NCBI GenBank assembly: GCA_902464485.1 | Contig: CABQJJ010000030.1 | Coordinates: forward strand, 1-17,949 | Length of the DNA: 17,949 bases | DNA from: an uncultured Collinsella sp. | GTDB taxonomy: Bacteria; Actinomycetota; Coriobacteriia; Coriobacteriales; Coriobacteriaceae | Direction of reading: 5' to 3' | Translations under genes and position numbers: made by a program | Shown: positions 7,300 through 13,608 of the stretch, piece after piece | Layout of the letters: each line of letters opens with the position of its first letter | Position numbering within the stretch: position 1 is the first letter of the stretch | Notes under the pieces: generated by a model | Seen by the model: the letters and a program-made list of their open reading frames with translations, nothing else | The model's database searches: none | Told to the model about the DNA's origin: nothing

Positions 7300-8112
7300 A
7301 TGTTGTTGTGTCCCGTTTGCCATGAGCCGCTGGTGGATGACGAACGCGGTGCTGCATGCGCGGGCGGACATCGGTTTGACCGCGCTCGTGAGGGCTATCT
7401 ATATCTACTGTGCTCGTCCAAGGGCGGTGACTCCATGGGCGATCCCAAGTCGCAGGCACGCAGCCGTCGTGACTTTTTGAACCGCGGTTACTATGCGCCG
7501 CTGCGCGATGCAATGGTCGAGCTAGTGCGCGAACGAGCTCAGCGGTGCGCGGCTATGTCGGACAAGCCGCTGGCCTTGCTCGATATTTGCTGCGGCGAGG
7601 GCTACTACACCAGCGCCATGGGCGCGGTGCCGGGCGTGGATGCTTACGGTTTCGACCTGGGCAAAGAGATGGTGCGCCTGGCCGCCAAGCGCGGTGATGC
7701 GACCTATTTTGTGGCCAACATGAAGGACATCCCCGTGGCCGATGGCACCTTCGATATGGTGACCGAGCTCTTTGCCCCCTTTAACGAGCGCGAGTTTGCC
7801 CGCGTACTGGCGCCGGAGGGCTCGCTCTACACCGTGGTGCCGGGTGCCCGTCATCTGTTTGGGCTCAAAGAGGTGCTCTACGACACGCCGTACCTCAACG
7901 ATGAGAAGCTGCCGAAGACCACCGAGCTCGAGTTAGTCGGAACGCAGCGGGTATCTGCGAACATTACGCTGGCGACCCAGGCCGACATCGAGCCGGTGTT
8001 CCAGATGACGCCGTACTACTACCGCACACGCCCTGCCGATAAAGAGCGTCTGACAAACCTGGACACCCTTCAAACCGACATCGACTTCATTATCGCCGAG
8101 TACCGCCACTAA
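7300..8112 (+). CDS. rlmA: 23S rRNA (guanine-N1)-methyltransferase, RlmA family
   Basis: This 270-aa SAM-dependent enzyme methylates N1 of a guanine in helix 35 of 23S rRNA (G745 or G748 in E. coli numbering, depending on subtype). An N-terminal zinc finger is formed by Cys4, Cys7, Cys20 and His24 (CPVC...CAGGHRFD). The RlmA hallmark R..FL..GYY.PLRDA is at about 57-71. SAM motif I, LDICCGEGYYT, is at 94-104. PGARHLFGLKEVLYD and QMTPYYYRTRP follow in the order seen in E. coli RlmA, and total length is nearly identical. RBS TAAGGAG is at 7288-7294. The type II enzyme (TlrB) confers tylosin resistance; which subtype this is cannot be decided by eye. The stop codon lies at the edge of a palindrome, followed by a strong terminator. 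Confidence 0.92.
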   Translation: MLLCPVCHEPLVDDERGAACAGGHRFDRAREGYLYLLCSSKGGDSMGDPKSQARSRRDFLNRGYYAPLRDAMVELVRERAQRCAAMSDKPLALLDICCGEGYYTSAMGAVPGVDAYGFDLGKEMVRLAAKRGDATYFVANMKDIPVADGTFDMVTELFAPFNEREFARVLAPEGSLYTVVPGARHLFGLKEVLYDTPYLNDEKLPKTTELELVGTQRVSANITLATQADIEPVFQMTPYYYRTRPADKERLTNLDTLQTDIDFIIAEYRH

Positions 8113-8147
8113 CCTACCAAATAGGGACAGGTTTATTTTGGTAGGTT
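8111..8147 (+). repeat. Palindromic element with GGGAC core at the rlmA 3' end
   Basis: The left arm AACCTACCAAATA (8111-8123) pairs with TATTTTGGTAGGTT (8134-8147) with a single bulged T. The loop is GGGACAGGTT. The arm overlaps the rlmA TAA stop. The arms differ from the GTGACAAAG palindromes further right, but the loop shares their GGGAC core and the position at a gene end. Confidence 0.75.
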
Positions 8148-8163
8148 TTATCTGGGCAAACGT

Positions 8164-8202
8164 AAAGGGCCGACCGCGTTGCTGCGCGATCGGCCCTTTT
8201 TT
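8164..8202 (+). terminator. Rho-independent terminator after rlmA
   Basis: AAAGGGCCGA (8164-8173) pairs with TCGGCCCTTT (8190-8199). A C-A mismatch and an inner CGCG/CGCG stem close a TTGCTG loop, and TTTTTT ends at 8202. The minus strand reads TTTACG after the same stem, so it may also help end the convergent membrane-protein transcript. Confidence 0.92.
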
Positions 8203-8248
8203 ATTGGCGTATATACCAGAGTCGCTGAGTGATTGACACGGATGCGGC

Positions 8249-8653
8249 TTAGCTCAAACGGTCCATGCCCTCTTTCTTGACGCGGTTGGCGAGTACAAAG
8301 TAGATAATGCTGACAATCAGGCCGGTAAAATCGGGGGTGCTTGAGCCGGTCCCACCCAAGAGGGGCAGGGAGAGAAGCAGGCTGATGACCGAACATGCTA
8401 GGCAGACGATGGACCAAATCCAGACAACGCCAGCCTTGGCGGGATTGTTTGCCGCGCGGATGCCAAAGACGGCGGTCACAATTTCGACGACGCCCAATAC
8501 GATGACGACGATGCAAGAAACGATCATGGCACCCGTGATATCGCCTGCCGCGCCGCCCGCAAAGAGCGCTGTAGCACCCATGCCTGCGCTTAGAATGCCG
8601 ACGACAAAGAAGAAGAACGATAGGATTTTGAGTAATTTACAGGCGTTGCTCAT
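8249..8653 (-). CDS. Small four-helix membrane protein of unknown function
   Basis: A 134-aa hydrophobic protein whose family I do not recognise. Four transmembrane segments can be seen at about 8-32, 41-66, 74-99 and 109-124. The N-terminus is short (MSNACKLLK) and the C-terminus positively charged (NRVKKEGMDRLS), so both ends are probably cytoplasmic. The ATG at 8653 is chosen because AAAGGAC lies 6-8 bases before it. The frame stays open 23 codons further upstream, but that start has no RBS and would cover the operator-like repeats. It is a single-gene unit, convergent with rlmA, with a TACAAT -10 box at 8721-8726 on the minus strand. The fold resembles generic DUF4064/DUF308-type small membrane proteins, but no specific motif supports either. 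Confidence 0.72.
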   Translation of the reverse strand: MSNACKLLKILSFFFFVVGILSAGMGATALFAGGAAGDITGAMIVSCIVVIVLGVVEIVTAVFGIRAANNPAKAGVVWIWSIVCLACSVISLLLSLPLLGGTGSSTPDFTGLIVSIIYFVLANRVKKEGMDRLS

Positions 8654-8695
8654 GGCTGGTCCTTTCGATACGAGTACGCCAACCTGGCGCACCCC

Positions 8696-8726
8696 ATGTG
8701 CTGCACATATGGTGAAGCACATTGTA
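8696..8726 (-). promoter_or_regulatory. Operator-like GCACAT repeats over the membrane-protein promoter
   Basis: ATGTGC-T-GCACAT, a 13-bp perfect dyad, is at 8696-8708, and a further GCACAT at 8717-8722 overlaps the minus-strand TACAAT box (8721-8726). Three copies of one half-site between the -10 and the RBS suggest a repressor site. The regulator is unknown. Confidence 0.4.
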
Positions 8727-8886
8727 GTTCAACGCGGCGATGCATGCGCCTGAAAGCGCTTTGAGCCCGCGCAGCCCAATCCGACCTTTCAAAAAGGAAA
8801 GCTGGACGTAAGCCAAATCGATGGCAGCTCATGTGCGGCGCTGAGATGATGGGGCCGTAACAAGGAACTGGTCTCAAGGAGGAGCC

Positions 8887-9030
8887 ATGATGTACGGAGC
8901 AGGGCAAGTGCGTGAGCCGCGGTCGTTGGGAAGGCGCATGAGTGATTCTGTGATCGCTGCCGTGTGCACGGGATTGATGGCGGTGCTTTGCATTGGGATG
9001 CTGTGGACCATGTCGCATGTGGGACAATAG
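8887..9030 (+). CDS. 47-aa single-helix membrane protein, small ORF
   Basis: A short ORF that gene finders would easily skip. The start has an excellent RBS, AAGGAGGAG, 4 bases upstream (8875-8883 region), and the second codon is also ATG. The first 20 residues are polar and Arg-rich (MMYGAGQVREPRSLGRRMSD). They are followed by one hydrophobic stretch, VIAAVCTGLMAVLCIGMLW (22-40), and a short tail ending HVGQ. This suggests an N-in single-pass inner membrane peptide, although N-out with positive residues inside is less likely. It lies 63 bases before rsmJ on the same strand and could be co-transcribed with it. No family is recognised; a role such as a regulatory membrane peptide is only a possibility. 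Confidence 0.6.
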   Translation: MMYGAGQVREPRSLGRRMSDSVIAAVCTGLMAVLCIGMLWTMSHVGQ

Positions 9031-9093
9031 CGAACGGTTGGGTGCTGGCATTAACGGCGCTCGCGTATTCGTTTTGCTTGTTAAGGAGTGCCC

Positions 9094-9798
9094 ATGGGCG
9101 TCGTCGATCCCTTTTCTGTTGCTCGGGCCGCGGGGCTTGAGCTGACCGGGAAGTCCGAGGGCCTCACGCTCACCGACGGCACGATGGAGTTGCGTGCCGA
9201 TTTTACCCGCATGCTGCCACGGCTCAAACAGGGCCGCCTGCAGCAAGAGCTGCTGGTAAAGGCTGCGCGCGCAAAAGGCACCGAGAGCCTATGGGCGATT
9301 GATGCCACAGCAGGCTTTGGCGAGGATTCGCTGCTGCTGGCGGCTGCGGGCTTTACCGTCGATCTGTATGAACAGGATTGTGTGATCGCGGCGCTCCTCA
9401 AGGATGCCTTGGATCGCGCGGCAGATGATCCGGCGCTTGCGGCTGCCGTGTCGCGCATGCGCTTACATGCCGGCGAGGACAGCATCGCTGGTCTTCAGCA
9501 GACGGCGGCGATGATCGAGCAGGGCAAGCTCACAGCCCCCGACGTGGTGTACCTGGACCCCATGTTTCCCGAGCGCACCAAGAGTGCGGCGGTTAAAAAG
9601 AAGTTCCAACTTTTGCATCATCTGGAACAGCCGTGTGCCGATGAGGAGACGCTGGTCGAGGCAGCGCTTGCGGTGCACCCGCGCAAGGTCGTTATCAAGC
9701 GACCGGTGAAGGGGCAACTGCTTGCCGGCGTTAAGCCGAGCTATCAACTTGCGGGCAAGGCCGTTCGCTACGATGTTTTGGTGCCGCCGCGTCCGTAA
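9094..9798 (+). CDS. rsmJ: 16S rRNA (guanine-N2)-methyltransferase, RsmJ-like
   Basis: A 234-aa SAM-dependent methyltransferase of the RsmJ (YhiQ) family, which makes m2G1516 in 16S rRNA helix 45 (E. coli numbering). Motif I AIDATAGFGEDSL is at 68-80, LYEQDCVIAALLKDAL at 91-106 holds the acidic residue of motif II, and the catalytic-type VVYLDPMFPERTKSAAVKK runs from 151. KVVIKRP...LAGVKPSY matches the family C-terminus. The start is placed at ATG 9094, 5 bases after TTAAGGAG (9081-9088). An in-frame GTG at 9088 overlaps the RBS and is not a credible start. The Gly-rich N-terminal RsmJ lobe is shortened relative to the 250-aa E. coli enzyme. Function rests on family similarity; target base in this lineage is assumed. 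Confidence 0.82.
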   Translation: MGVVDPFSVARAAGLELTGKSEGLTLTDGTMELRADFTRMLPRLKQGRLQQELLVKAARAKGTESLWAIDATAGFGEDSLLLAAAGFTVDLYEQDCVIAALLKDALDRAADDPALAAAVSRMRLHAGEDSIAGLQQTAAMIEQGKLTAPDVVYLDPMFPERTKSAAVKKKFQLLHHLEQPCADEETLVEAALAVHPRKVVIKRPVKGQLLAGVKPSYQLAGKAVRYDVLVPPRP

Positions 9799-9846
9799 CA
9801 CGTTCATGATGGCTGGCGCTCCGTCAGTGTCGTGCCGATGCGGGGT

Positions 9847-10143
9847 CTATTTCCAAGGGTGCGACGTCAGGTGCCAGCCGCCGCAGTATTCGCATTTGTA
9901 GCAGGCCAAACCACGCCGCCCGCGGTTTTCGCAGTCGGCCATAATGGCCTCGGCCTCGGCGCGCGTGTCGTAACGGTTTTTGCGCTCGCACGACTTGTAG
10001 CGCCAGGCTTCATCGCGCTCGGCGTCCAGGGCGTCGCGGCGCTCGTCCTCGCGCGCAAACAGGTCGCTCATATCGCCGCCGGTGGCAGCGCCCAAAAACT
10101 CGCTTTTGGCCTTTGACCAGGCGGCTCGCTTTTTGCTTCCCAT
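9847..10143 (-). CDS. Small zinc-binding protein of unknown function
   Basis: A 98-aa charged protein. The N-terminal half is helical and rich in Arg, Asp and Glu (about 25-50). The C-terminal half carries probable metal ligands Cys52, Cys81, Cys84, Cys87, His91 and His95 in the pattern CERKNRYDT...CYKCEYCGGWHLTSH. The Y-x-C-x2-C-x2-WH ending is seen in small treble-clef or zinc-ribbon proteins of bacteria and phages. The ATG at 10143 is preceded by GGAAAGGGG at a rather long 10-base spacing. An upstream TTG at 10164 is possible but would overlap that RBS. It is divergent from the GNAT gene, with a dyad between them. I do not recognise a named family; nucleic-acid binding is a guess from the fold type. 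Confidence 0.7.
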   Translation of the reverse strand: MGSKKRAAWSKAKSEFLGAATGGDMSDLFAREDERRDALDAERDEAWRYKSCERKNRYDTRAEAEAIMADCENRGRRGLACYKCEYCGGWHLTSHPWK

Positions 10144-10168
10144 CCGCTTCGCGCCCCTTTCCAAACGC

Positions 10169-10198
10169 TGGTATCATTGCTCAATCAAAGTGATACCA
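10169..10198. promoter_or_regulatory. Inverted repeat in the divergent promoter between zinc protein and GNAT
   Basis: TGGTATCA (10169-10176) and TGATACCA (10191-10198) form a perfect 8-bp inverted repeat, with centres 22 bp apart, about two helical turns. This fits a dimeric regulator contacting one face of the DNA between two divergent genes. No strong -35/-10 pair is visible on either strand. Confidence 0.45.
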
Positions 10199-10217
10199 AT
10201 AAACGTGAGGTCGCCGC

Positions 10218-10709
10218 GTGATGATCAGAAAAACCCTCGATACCGACATTCCCGCCGTCATGGCTATCTATGACGCGGCCCGCGCCTTTATGCGCGCGCA
10301 TGGCAACGCCACGCAGTGGCCCGAGGGCACGCCTTCTGCCGAGCAGTTGGCTGCCGATATCGCCGCCGGTGGCAGCTATGTGTGCGAAGTCGACGGCCGC
10401 GTGGTGGCGACGTTTGCCTTTTTACCGGGCCCGGACGAGTGCTATGACGCAATTGAGGACGGTCAATGGCGTAGCGACACTCCGTACGCCGTGCTGCACC
10501 GTGTGGCATCCGATGGCACCACGCATGGTGTTGCGGCCGCGATGTTTGCCTTTGCCAAGGAGCGCGTCGACCATCTGCGCATCGACACGCATCAAGACAA
10601 CCTGCCCATGCAGGGCGCCATCGCCAAGGCCGGGTTTAAGCGCGCCGGCGTCGTATATGTGTCGGACGGCACGCCGCGCGTTGCGTTTGATTGGCTGCGC
10701 GAGGCGTAA
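10218..10709 (+). CDS. GNAT family N-acetyltransferase
   Basis: A 163-aa acetyl-CoA-dependent acetyltransferase of the GNAT fold. The N-terminal strand and helix RKTLDTDIPAVMAIYDAARAFM open the domain, and SYVCEVDGRVVATFAFLPG gives the beta2-beta3 hairpin. VLHRVASDGTTHGVAAAMFAFA holds beta4 and the acetyl-CoA pyrophosphate loop (R..G..HGVA). DHLRIDTHQDNLPMQGAIAKAGFKRAGVVYV is the typical GNAT C-terminal N-x-x-M/A-x-x-x-Y/G-F pattern. Either GTG at 10218 or ATG at 10221 may start it; GTGAGG (10205-10210) is a weak RBS and fits the GTG better. A terminator follows at 10746. Substrate unknown; small-molecule or peptide amines are usual. Confidence 0.88.
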   Translation: MMIRKTLDTDIPAVMAIYDAARAFMRAHGNATQWPEGTPSAEQLAADIAAGGSYVCEVDGRVVATFAFLPGPDECYDAIEDGQWRSDTPYAVLHRVASDGTTHGVAAAMFAFAKERVDHLRIDTHQDNLPMQGAIAKAGFKRAGVVYVSDGTPRVAFDWLREA

Positions 10710-10745
10710 AGGCCGAGTCGCGTATCGGCAATTCGCGCGAACGGA

Positions 10746-10769
10746 AAATGGCCCCAAACGGGGCCATTT
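10746..10769. terminator. Bidirectional terminator between GNAT and mscL
   Basis: A perfect 10-bp stem, AAATGGCCCC (10746-10755) with GGGGCCATTT (10760-10769), closes an AAAC loop. The plus strand continues TTTCTGTTT and the minus strand TTTTCCG, so it can serve both convergent genes. Confidence 0.85.
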
Positions 10770-10831
10770 CTGTTTGCATGTGGTGTTTTGGCTGGGCAAA
10801 AGACCAACGTTCGTCGTTAGGGAAATGCTGG

Positions 10832-11257
10832 CTACGCCTTGGGCAGCTCGCTTCCGCAGTGGCAGCATTTGGTCGCGCCCTCATTTACCTCTTCCAGGCA
10901 ATAAGGGCAGACGGGCTTGGGGGCGGCTTCCTCGGCGGGGGCGCCGGCCAGCTTGTCGCCAATCTCCTGTGCCTTGTTAAACGCCTTGACGATGGCAAAG
11001 ACAATGGCCGCCACAATCAAAAAGTTGATGAATGCGCCGAGGAACGCGCCAAAGTCGATATTGGTGCCCGGCACCACCAGCCCCGAGATCTCGGTGGCGC
11101 TGCCGCCGGCAATCACGGCGATGAGCGGGTTGATGATGTTGTCGGTAAGCGAGGTCACGATAGCAGTGAACGCGCCGCCAATGATGACGCCGACTGCCAT
11201 GTCCATCACGTTGCCGCGGTTGATGAATTCCTTGAATTCGTTGAGCAGTGCCTTCAT
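10832..11257 (-). CDS. mscL: Large-conductance mechanosensitive channel MscL with C-terminal zinc ribbon
   Basis: A 141-aa channel that opens under membrane tension to release solutes in hypo-osmotic shock. The N-terminal helix and TM1 are canonical: MKALLNEFKEFINRGNVMDMAVGVIIGGAFTAIVTSL (1-37), with the pore-lining VIIGGAF segment. DNIINPL follows, then a short periplasmic loop and TM2 (about 71-92). Instead of the usual charged cytoplasmic helix alone, the tail after an Ala/Glu/Pro linker (104-114) carries C117-x2-C120-x10-C131-x2-C134, a zinc ribbon (CPYCLEEVNEGATKCCHCG). The start at 11257 has GAGGAG at 11263-11268; the frame is open a further 12 codons but without an RBS. The extra domain is unusual relative to E. 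coli MscL (136 aa) and could sense zinc/redox state or bind a partner; this is inference. Confidence 0.93.
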   Translation of the reverse strand: MKALLNEFKEFINRGNVMDMAVGVIIGGAFTAIVTSLTDNIINPLIAVIAGGSATEISGLVVPGTNIDFGAFLGAFINFLIVAAIVFAIVKAFNKAQEIGDKLAGAPAEEAAPKPVCPYCLEEVNEGATKCCHCGSELPKA

Positions 11258-11277
11258 GGTGGCTCCTCGTTGTTGTT

Positions 11278-11437
11278 GGGCTCGCGTTGCCACCGCCCCA
11301 GATGAGCCCGGGCAGACAAAAGGGGAGGTGCCGGCTTTCGCAAGGCGCGAACCTACGAAAATCGCCGCGCGGCAACGCGGGGCGATGAGCTCGGTCGGGG
11401 GATAGGGCCCGCTTCGCCCACCGGCCCGTAAATTGTA
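11278..11437 (-). promoter_or_regulatory. Long structured leader and promoter of mscL
   Basis: On the minus strand a TACAAT -10 box lies at 11432-11437, which would give a leader of about 165 nt. It contains a stem of TCGCC and CGCG segments (11362-11385; loop TTGC on the minus strand) followed by TTTTCG, similar to an intrinsic terminator. Near the RBS, GGGCTC (11304-11309) pairs with GAGCCC (11278-11283). The overlapping plus-strand pair TTCGCC (11413-11418) and TATCAT (11436-11441), 17 bp apart, could drive the GTPase gene. An attenuator role is inference. Confidence 0.35.
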
Positions 11438-11501
11438 TCATCCAGTGTGGAGCGTGAACGCCCGTTGCCGCGTGCGATGGGCTTGTGATAAGAGGAGAGC
11501 C

Positions 11502-13505
11502 ATGTCGAAGCAAGCGGTCGTTGGAATCTTGGCGCATGTCGATGCCGGCAAGACCACGTTGGCCGAGGCCATGCTGTTCAACGCGGGTCGCATTCGCAAG
11601 CGCGGCCGCGTGGACGATGGCGATTCGCATCTGGACACTAACGCGATCGAGCGCGAGCGCGGCATTACGATCTTCTCGTCGCAGGCCATGCTCGACCATG
11701 GCGATACCCACGTCATGCTCGTGGATGCACCGGGGCATGTCGATTTTTCTGCCGAGGCGGAGCGCACATTGCGCGCGCTCGACTACGCGATTTTGGTTGT
11801 GGGTGCCAACGATGGCGTGCAGGGGCACACCGAAACCCTGTGGCGCCTGCTTGCGCGCTATGACATCCCGACGTTCATCTATATCAACAAAATCGATTTG
11901 GAGAATCCCGGCTGCGATGTTTTGCTGGCACAACTTGGGCAGCGTCTTTCCGAAGGCTGCCTGGATGCCAACGAACTGCTGGCGGGCGGCGCCGTTCAGG
12001 AGGACGCTGCTGCGTTGGACGAGGCGGCGCTCGAGGAGTTTCTTGAAGCGGGTGAGCTTTCCGTCGCAACGCTGTCGCGCATGGTTGCCGAGCGCAAGCT
12101 CTTTCCCTGTTTTGCCGGCTCGGCGCTCAAGGACCAAGGCGTGGACGAGCTGCTGGATGGCACATGCGCGCTGATGCGTGAACAGGCGTGGCTCCCGGAG
12201 TTTGCCGCGCGCGTCTATCGTGTCAGCCGCGGAGATCGCGGCGAGCGTTTGGCTTGGGTTAAAGTGACCGGCGGCACGCTGCACGCCAAGCAGATGATTG
12301 ACGGACGTTCCGGTGCCGAGGCATGGGAGCAGAAGGTCGATCAAGTACGCATCTATAACGGCGAGAAGTATGAGCTTGCCCAAGAAGTTGCTGCTGGCGG
12401 TATTTGTGCCGTGACGGGTCTTGCGCACGTTCGCCCAGGGGACGCCCTGGGCGCGGAGCCCGCGGGCGATGCACCCGTCATTGCGCCAGTCATCATTTAT
12501 ACGGTGCTTCCGGGCGAACACGACGTCCATACGGTGTTCAAAGCATTGACTGAGTTAGCGGACGAAGATCCCATGCTCGGCGTAAGCTGGAATACGCATC
12601 TTGGGCAGATTCACCTGCAGTTGATGGGCGCCGTGCAGCTCGAGGTCGTGCAGCGCGTGCTGGCCGATCGTTTTGGCCTTGCGGTCGAGTTTGAGCCCGG
12701 CGGCATTCTCTATAAGGAGACTATCTCGCAGCCGGTCGAGGGTGTGGGCCACTTTGAGCCGCTGCGCCACTATGCCGAGGTGCATCTGCGCCTGGAGCCG
12801 TTGCCAGCAGGTTCGGGCGTGCAGTTTGGCACCGTGACCTCGACCGACGAGCTCGATCTTAACTGGCAGCGTCTGGCACTCACCAACGCCATGGAGCGCG
12901 ACCACCTGGGCGTGCTGACCGGCTCGCCCATCACCGATGTGCGCATTACGCTCACGGGCGGCCGCGCGCATGCCAAACACACCGAGGGCGGCGATTTTCG
13001 CCAGGCCACGTACCGCGCGATTCGCCAGGGTTTGATGCAGGCGCGTGAGGCCGGTGCGGCGATGCTGTTGGAGCCGTGGTATCGCTTTGAGCTCGAGGTG
13101 CCGGGGGAGTGTGTAGGTCGGGCGCTCTCGGATGCCACGCGCATGGGTGCCGAGTACGAGTCGCCGACGATGGCGGGCGACCGGGCGAAGCTTGTGGGTC
13201 GCGTGCCGGCATCCGAGGTGCAGGATTACGCGCTGGAGGTGGCTGCCTACACGAGCGGGCGCGGTCATCTGTACCTGGAGTTCGCCGGTTATGCGGCTTG
13301 CCATGATGCCGAGCGCGTAATCGAGACGGCGGCCTATGAGCCCGAGGCCGATCTGCCCAACACGCCCGATTCGGTCTTTTGCGCCCACGGCGCCGGCTAC
13401 ACGGTCAAATGGTACGACGTACCCGCCGCGGCGCACGTAAAGGTTGATCCCGCCACCTTCCGTCCCTGGCGAGCGGCAGACGCCGAGTTTTTCGGCCACA
13501 TGTGA
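11502..13505 (+). CDS. TetM/EF-G-like translational GTPase (ribosomal protection protein family)
   Basis: A 667-aa GTPase of the EF-G/TetM group, related to proteins that remove tetracycline from the ribosome. G1 AHVDAGKT is at 11-18, RGIT (G2) 53-56, DAPGH (G3) 75-79, NKID (G4) 129-132 and SAL (G5) 207-209. Domain II follows, then domain III (about 328-400). Domain IV starts at GHFEPLRHYAEVHLRLEPLP (416-435) and a domain V-like end closes the protein. It is slightly longer than TetM (639 aa). The domain IV loop reads AHAKHTEGGDF (489-499), where TetM has YSPVSTPADF, so the drug-displacing proline is absent. The start at 11502 has AGAGGAGAG upstream. The stop lies inside a palindrome. This may be a housekeeping paralogue rather than a resistance gene; resistance should not be assumed. 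Confidence 0.85.
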   Translation: MSKQAVVGILAHVDAGKTTLAEAMLFNAGRIRKRGRVDDGDSHLDTNAIERERGITIFSSQAMLDHGDTHVMLVDAPGHVDFSAEAERTLRALDYAILVVGANDGVQGHTETLWRLLARYDIPTFIYINKIDLENPGCDVLLAQLGQRLSEGCLDANELLAGGAVQEDAAALDEAALEEFLEAGELSVATLSRMVAERKLFPCFAGSALKDQGVDELLDGTCALMREQAWLPEFAARVYRVSRGDRGERLAWVKVTGGTLHAKQMIDGRSGAEAWEQKVDQVRIYNGEKYELAQEVAAGGICAVTGLAHVRPGDALGAEPAGDAPVIAPVIIYTVLPGEHDVHTVFKALTELADEDPMLGVSWNTHLGQIHLQLMGAVQLEVVQRVLADRFGLAVEFEPGGILYKETISQPVEGVGHFEPLRHYAEVHLRLEPLPAGSGVQFGTVTSTDELDLNWQRLALTNAMERDHLGVLTGSPITDVRITLTGGRAHAKHTEGGDFRQATYRAIRQGLMQAREAGAAMLLEPWYRFELEVPGECVGRALSDATRMGAEYESPTMAGDRAKLVGRVPASEVQDYALEVAAYTSGRGHLYLEFAGYAACHDAERVIETAAYEPEADLPNTPDSVFCAHGAGYTVKWYDVPAAAHVKVDPATFRPWRAADAEFFGHM

Positions 13506-13531
13506 CAAAGTGGCAATCCCTTTGTCACATG
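13499..13531 (+). repeat. Palindromic element 1 (GTGACAAAG family) at the GTPase stop
   Basis: Perfect 12-bp arms CATGTGACAAAG (13499-13510) and CTTTGTCACATG (13520-13531) close TGGCAATCC. The TGA stop of the GTPase gene is inside the left arm. It shares arms with the element at 14727, but the centre reads GTGGCAATCCC instead of GGGACGGTCCC. Confidence 0.9.
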
Positions 13532-13534
13532 CTA

Positions 13535-13574
13535 TTGGTATAACTTGGTATAAGTTGGTATAAGTTGGTATAAC
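13535..13574 (+). repeat. Four tandem 10-bp iterons upstream of the AAA+ ATPase gene
   Basis: TTGGTATAAC, TTGGTATAAG, TTGGTATAAG and TTGGTATAAC follow without gaps. A 10-bp period puts every copy on the same DNA face. Each unit carries a -35-like TTGGTA and a -10-like TATAA. Copy 1 to copy 3 and copy 2 to copy 4 give an 18-bp spacer, so overlapping promoters are built into the array. TATTAT at 13575-13580 is a further -10-like box. Confidence 0.9.
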
Positions 13575-13583
13575 TATTATCAG

Positions 13584-13596
13584 GGATTGCCAATCC
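13584..13596 (+). promoter_or_regulatory. 13-bp palindrome, operator candidate, abutting the ATPase RBS
   Basis: GGATTG-C-CAATCC is a perfect dyad lying between the iterons and the GAGGAGG ribosome binding site (13597-13603). In addition AGGGATTGCC (13582-13591) is the exact inverse complement of GGCAATCCCT (13512-13521) in the preceding palindrome, so the two enclose the iteron array. Confidence 0.6.
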
Positions 13597-13608
13597 GAGG
13601 AGGCCGGC

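Noticed and set aside
8654..8722. 23-residue N-terminal extension of the small membrane protein
   Set aside because: No RBS upstream, covers the operator-like repeats, and MSNACKLLK has its own RBS.
9088..9093. GTG at 9088 as the rsmJ start
   Set aside because: It overlaps the AAGGAG ribosome binding site; ATG at 9094 has proper spacing.
10977..12530. Long minus-strand open frame over mscL and the GTPase gene
   Set aside because: Antisense shadow caused by GC-rich codon bias; its protein is Arg/His-rich with no known motif.
11502..13505. Calling this gene a tet(M)-type tetracycline resistance determinant
   Set aside because: The domain IV loop lacks the TetM proline and neighbouring residues; chromosomal paralogues of unknown role are common.
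13535..13574. Short regular repeats, considered as a CRISPR array
   Set aside because: Units are 10 bp with no spacers and no cas genes are nearby; they fit iterons or promoter repeats.
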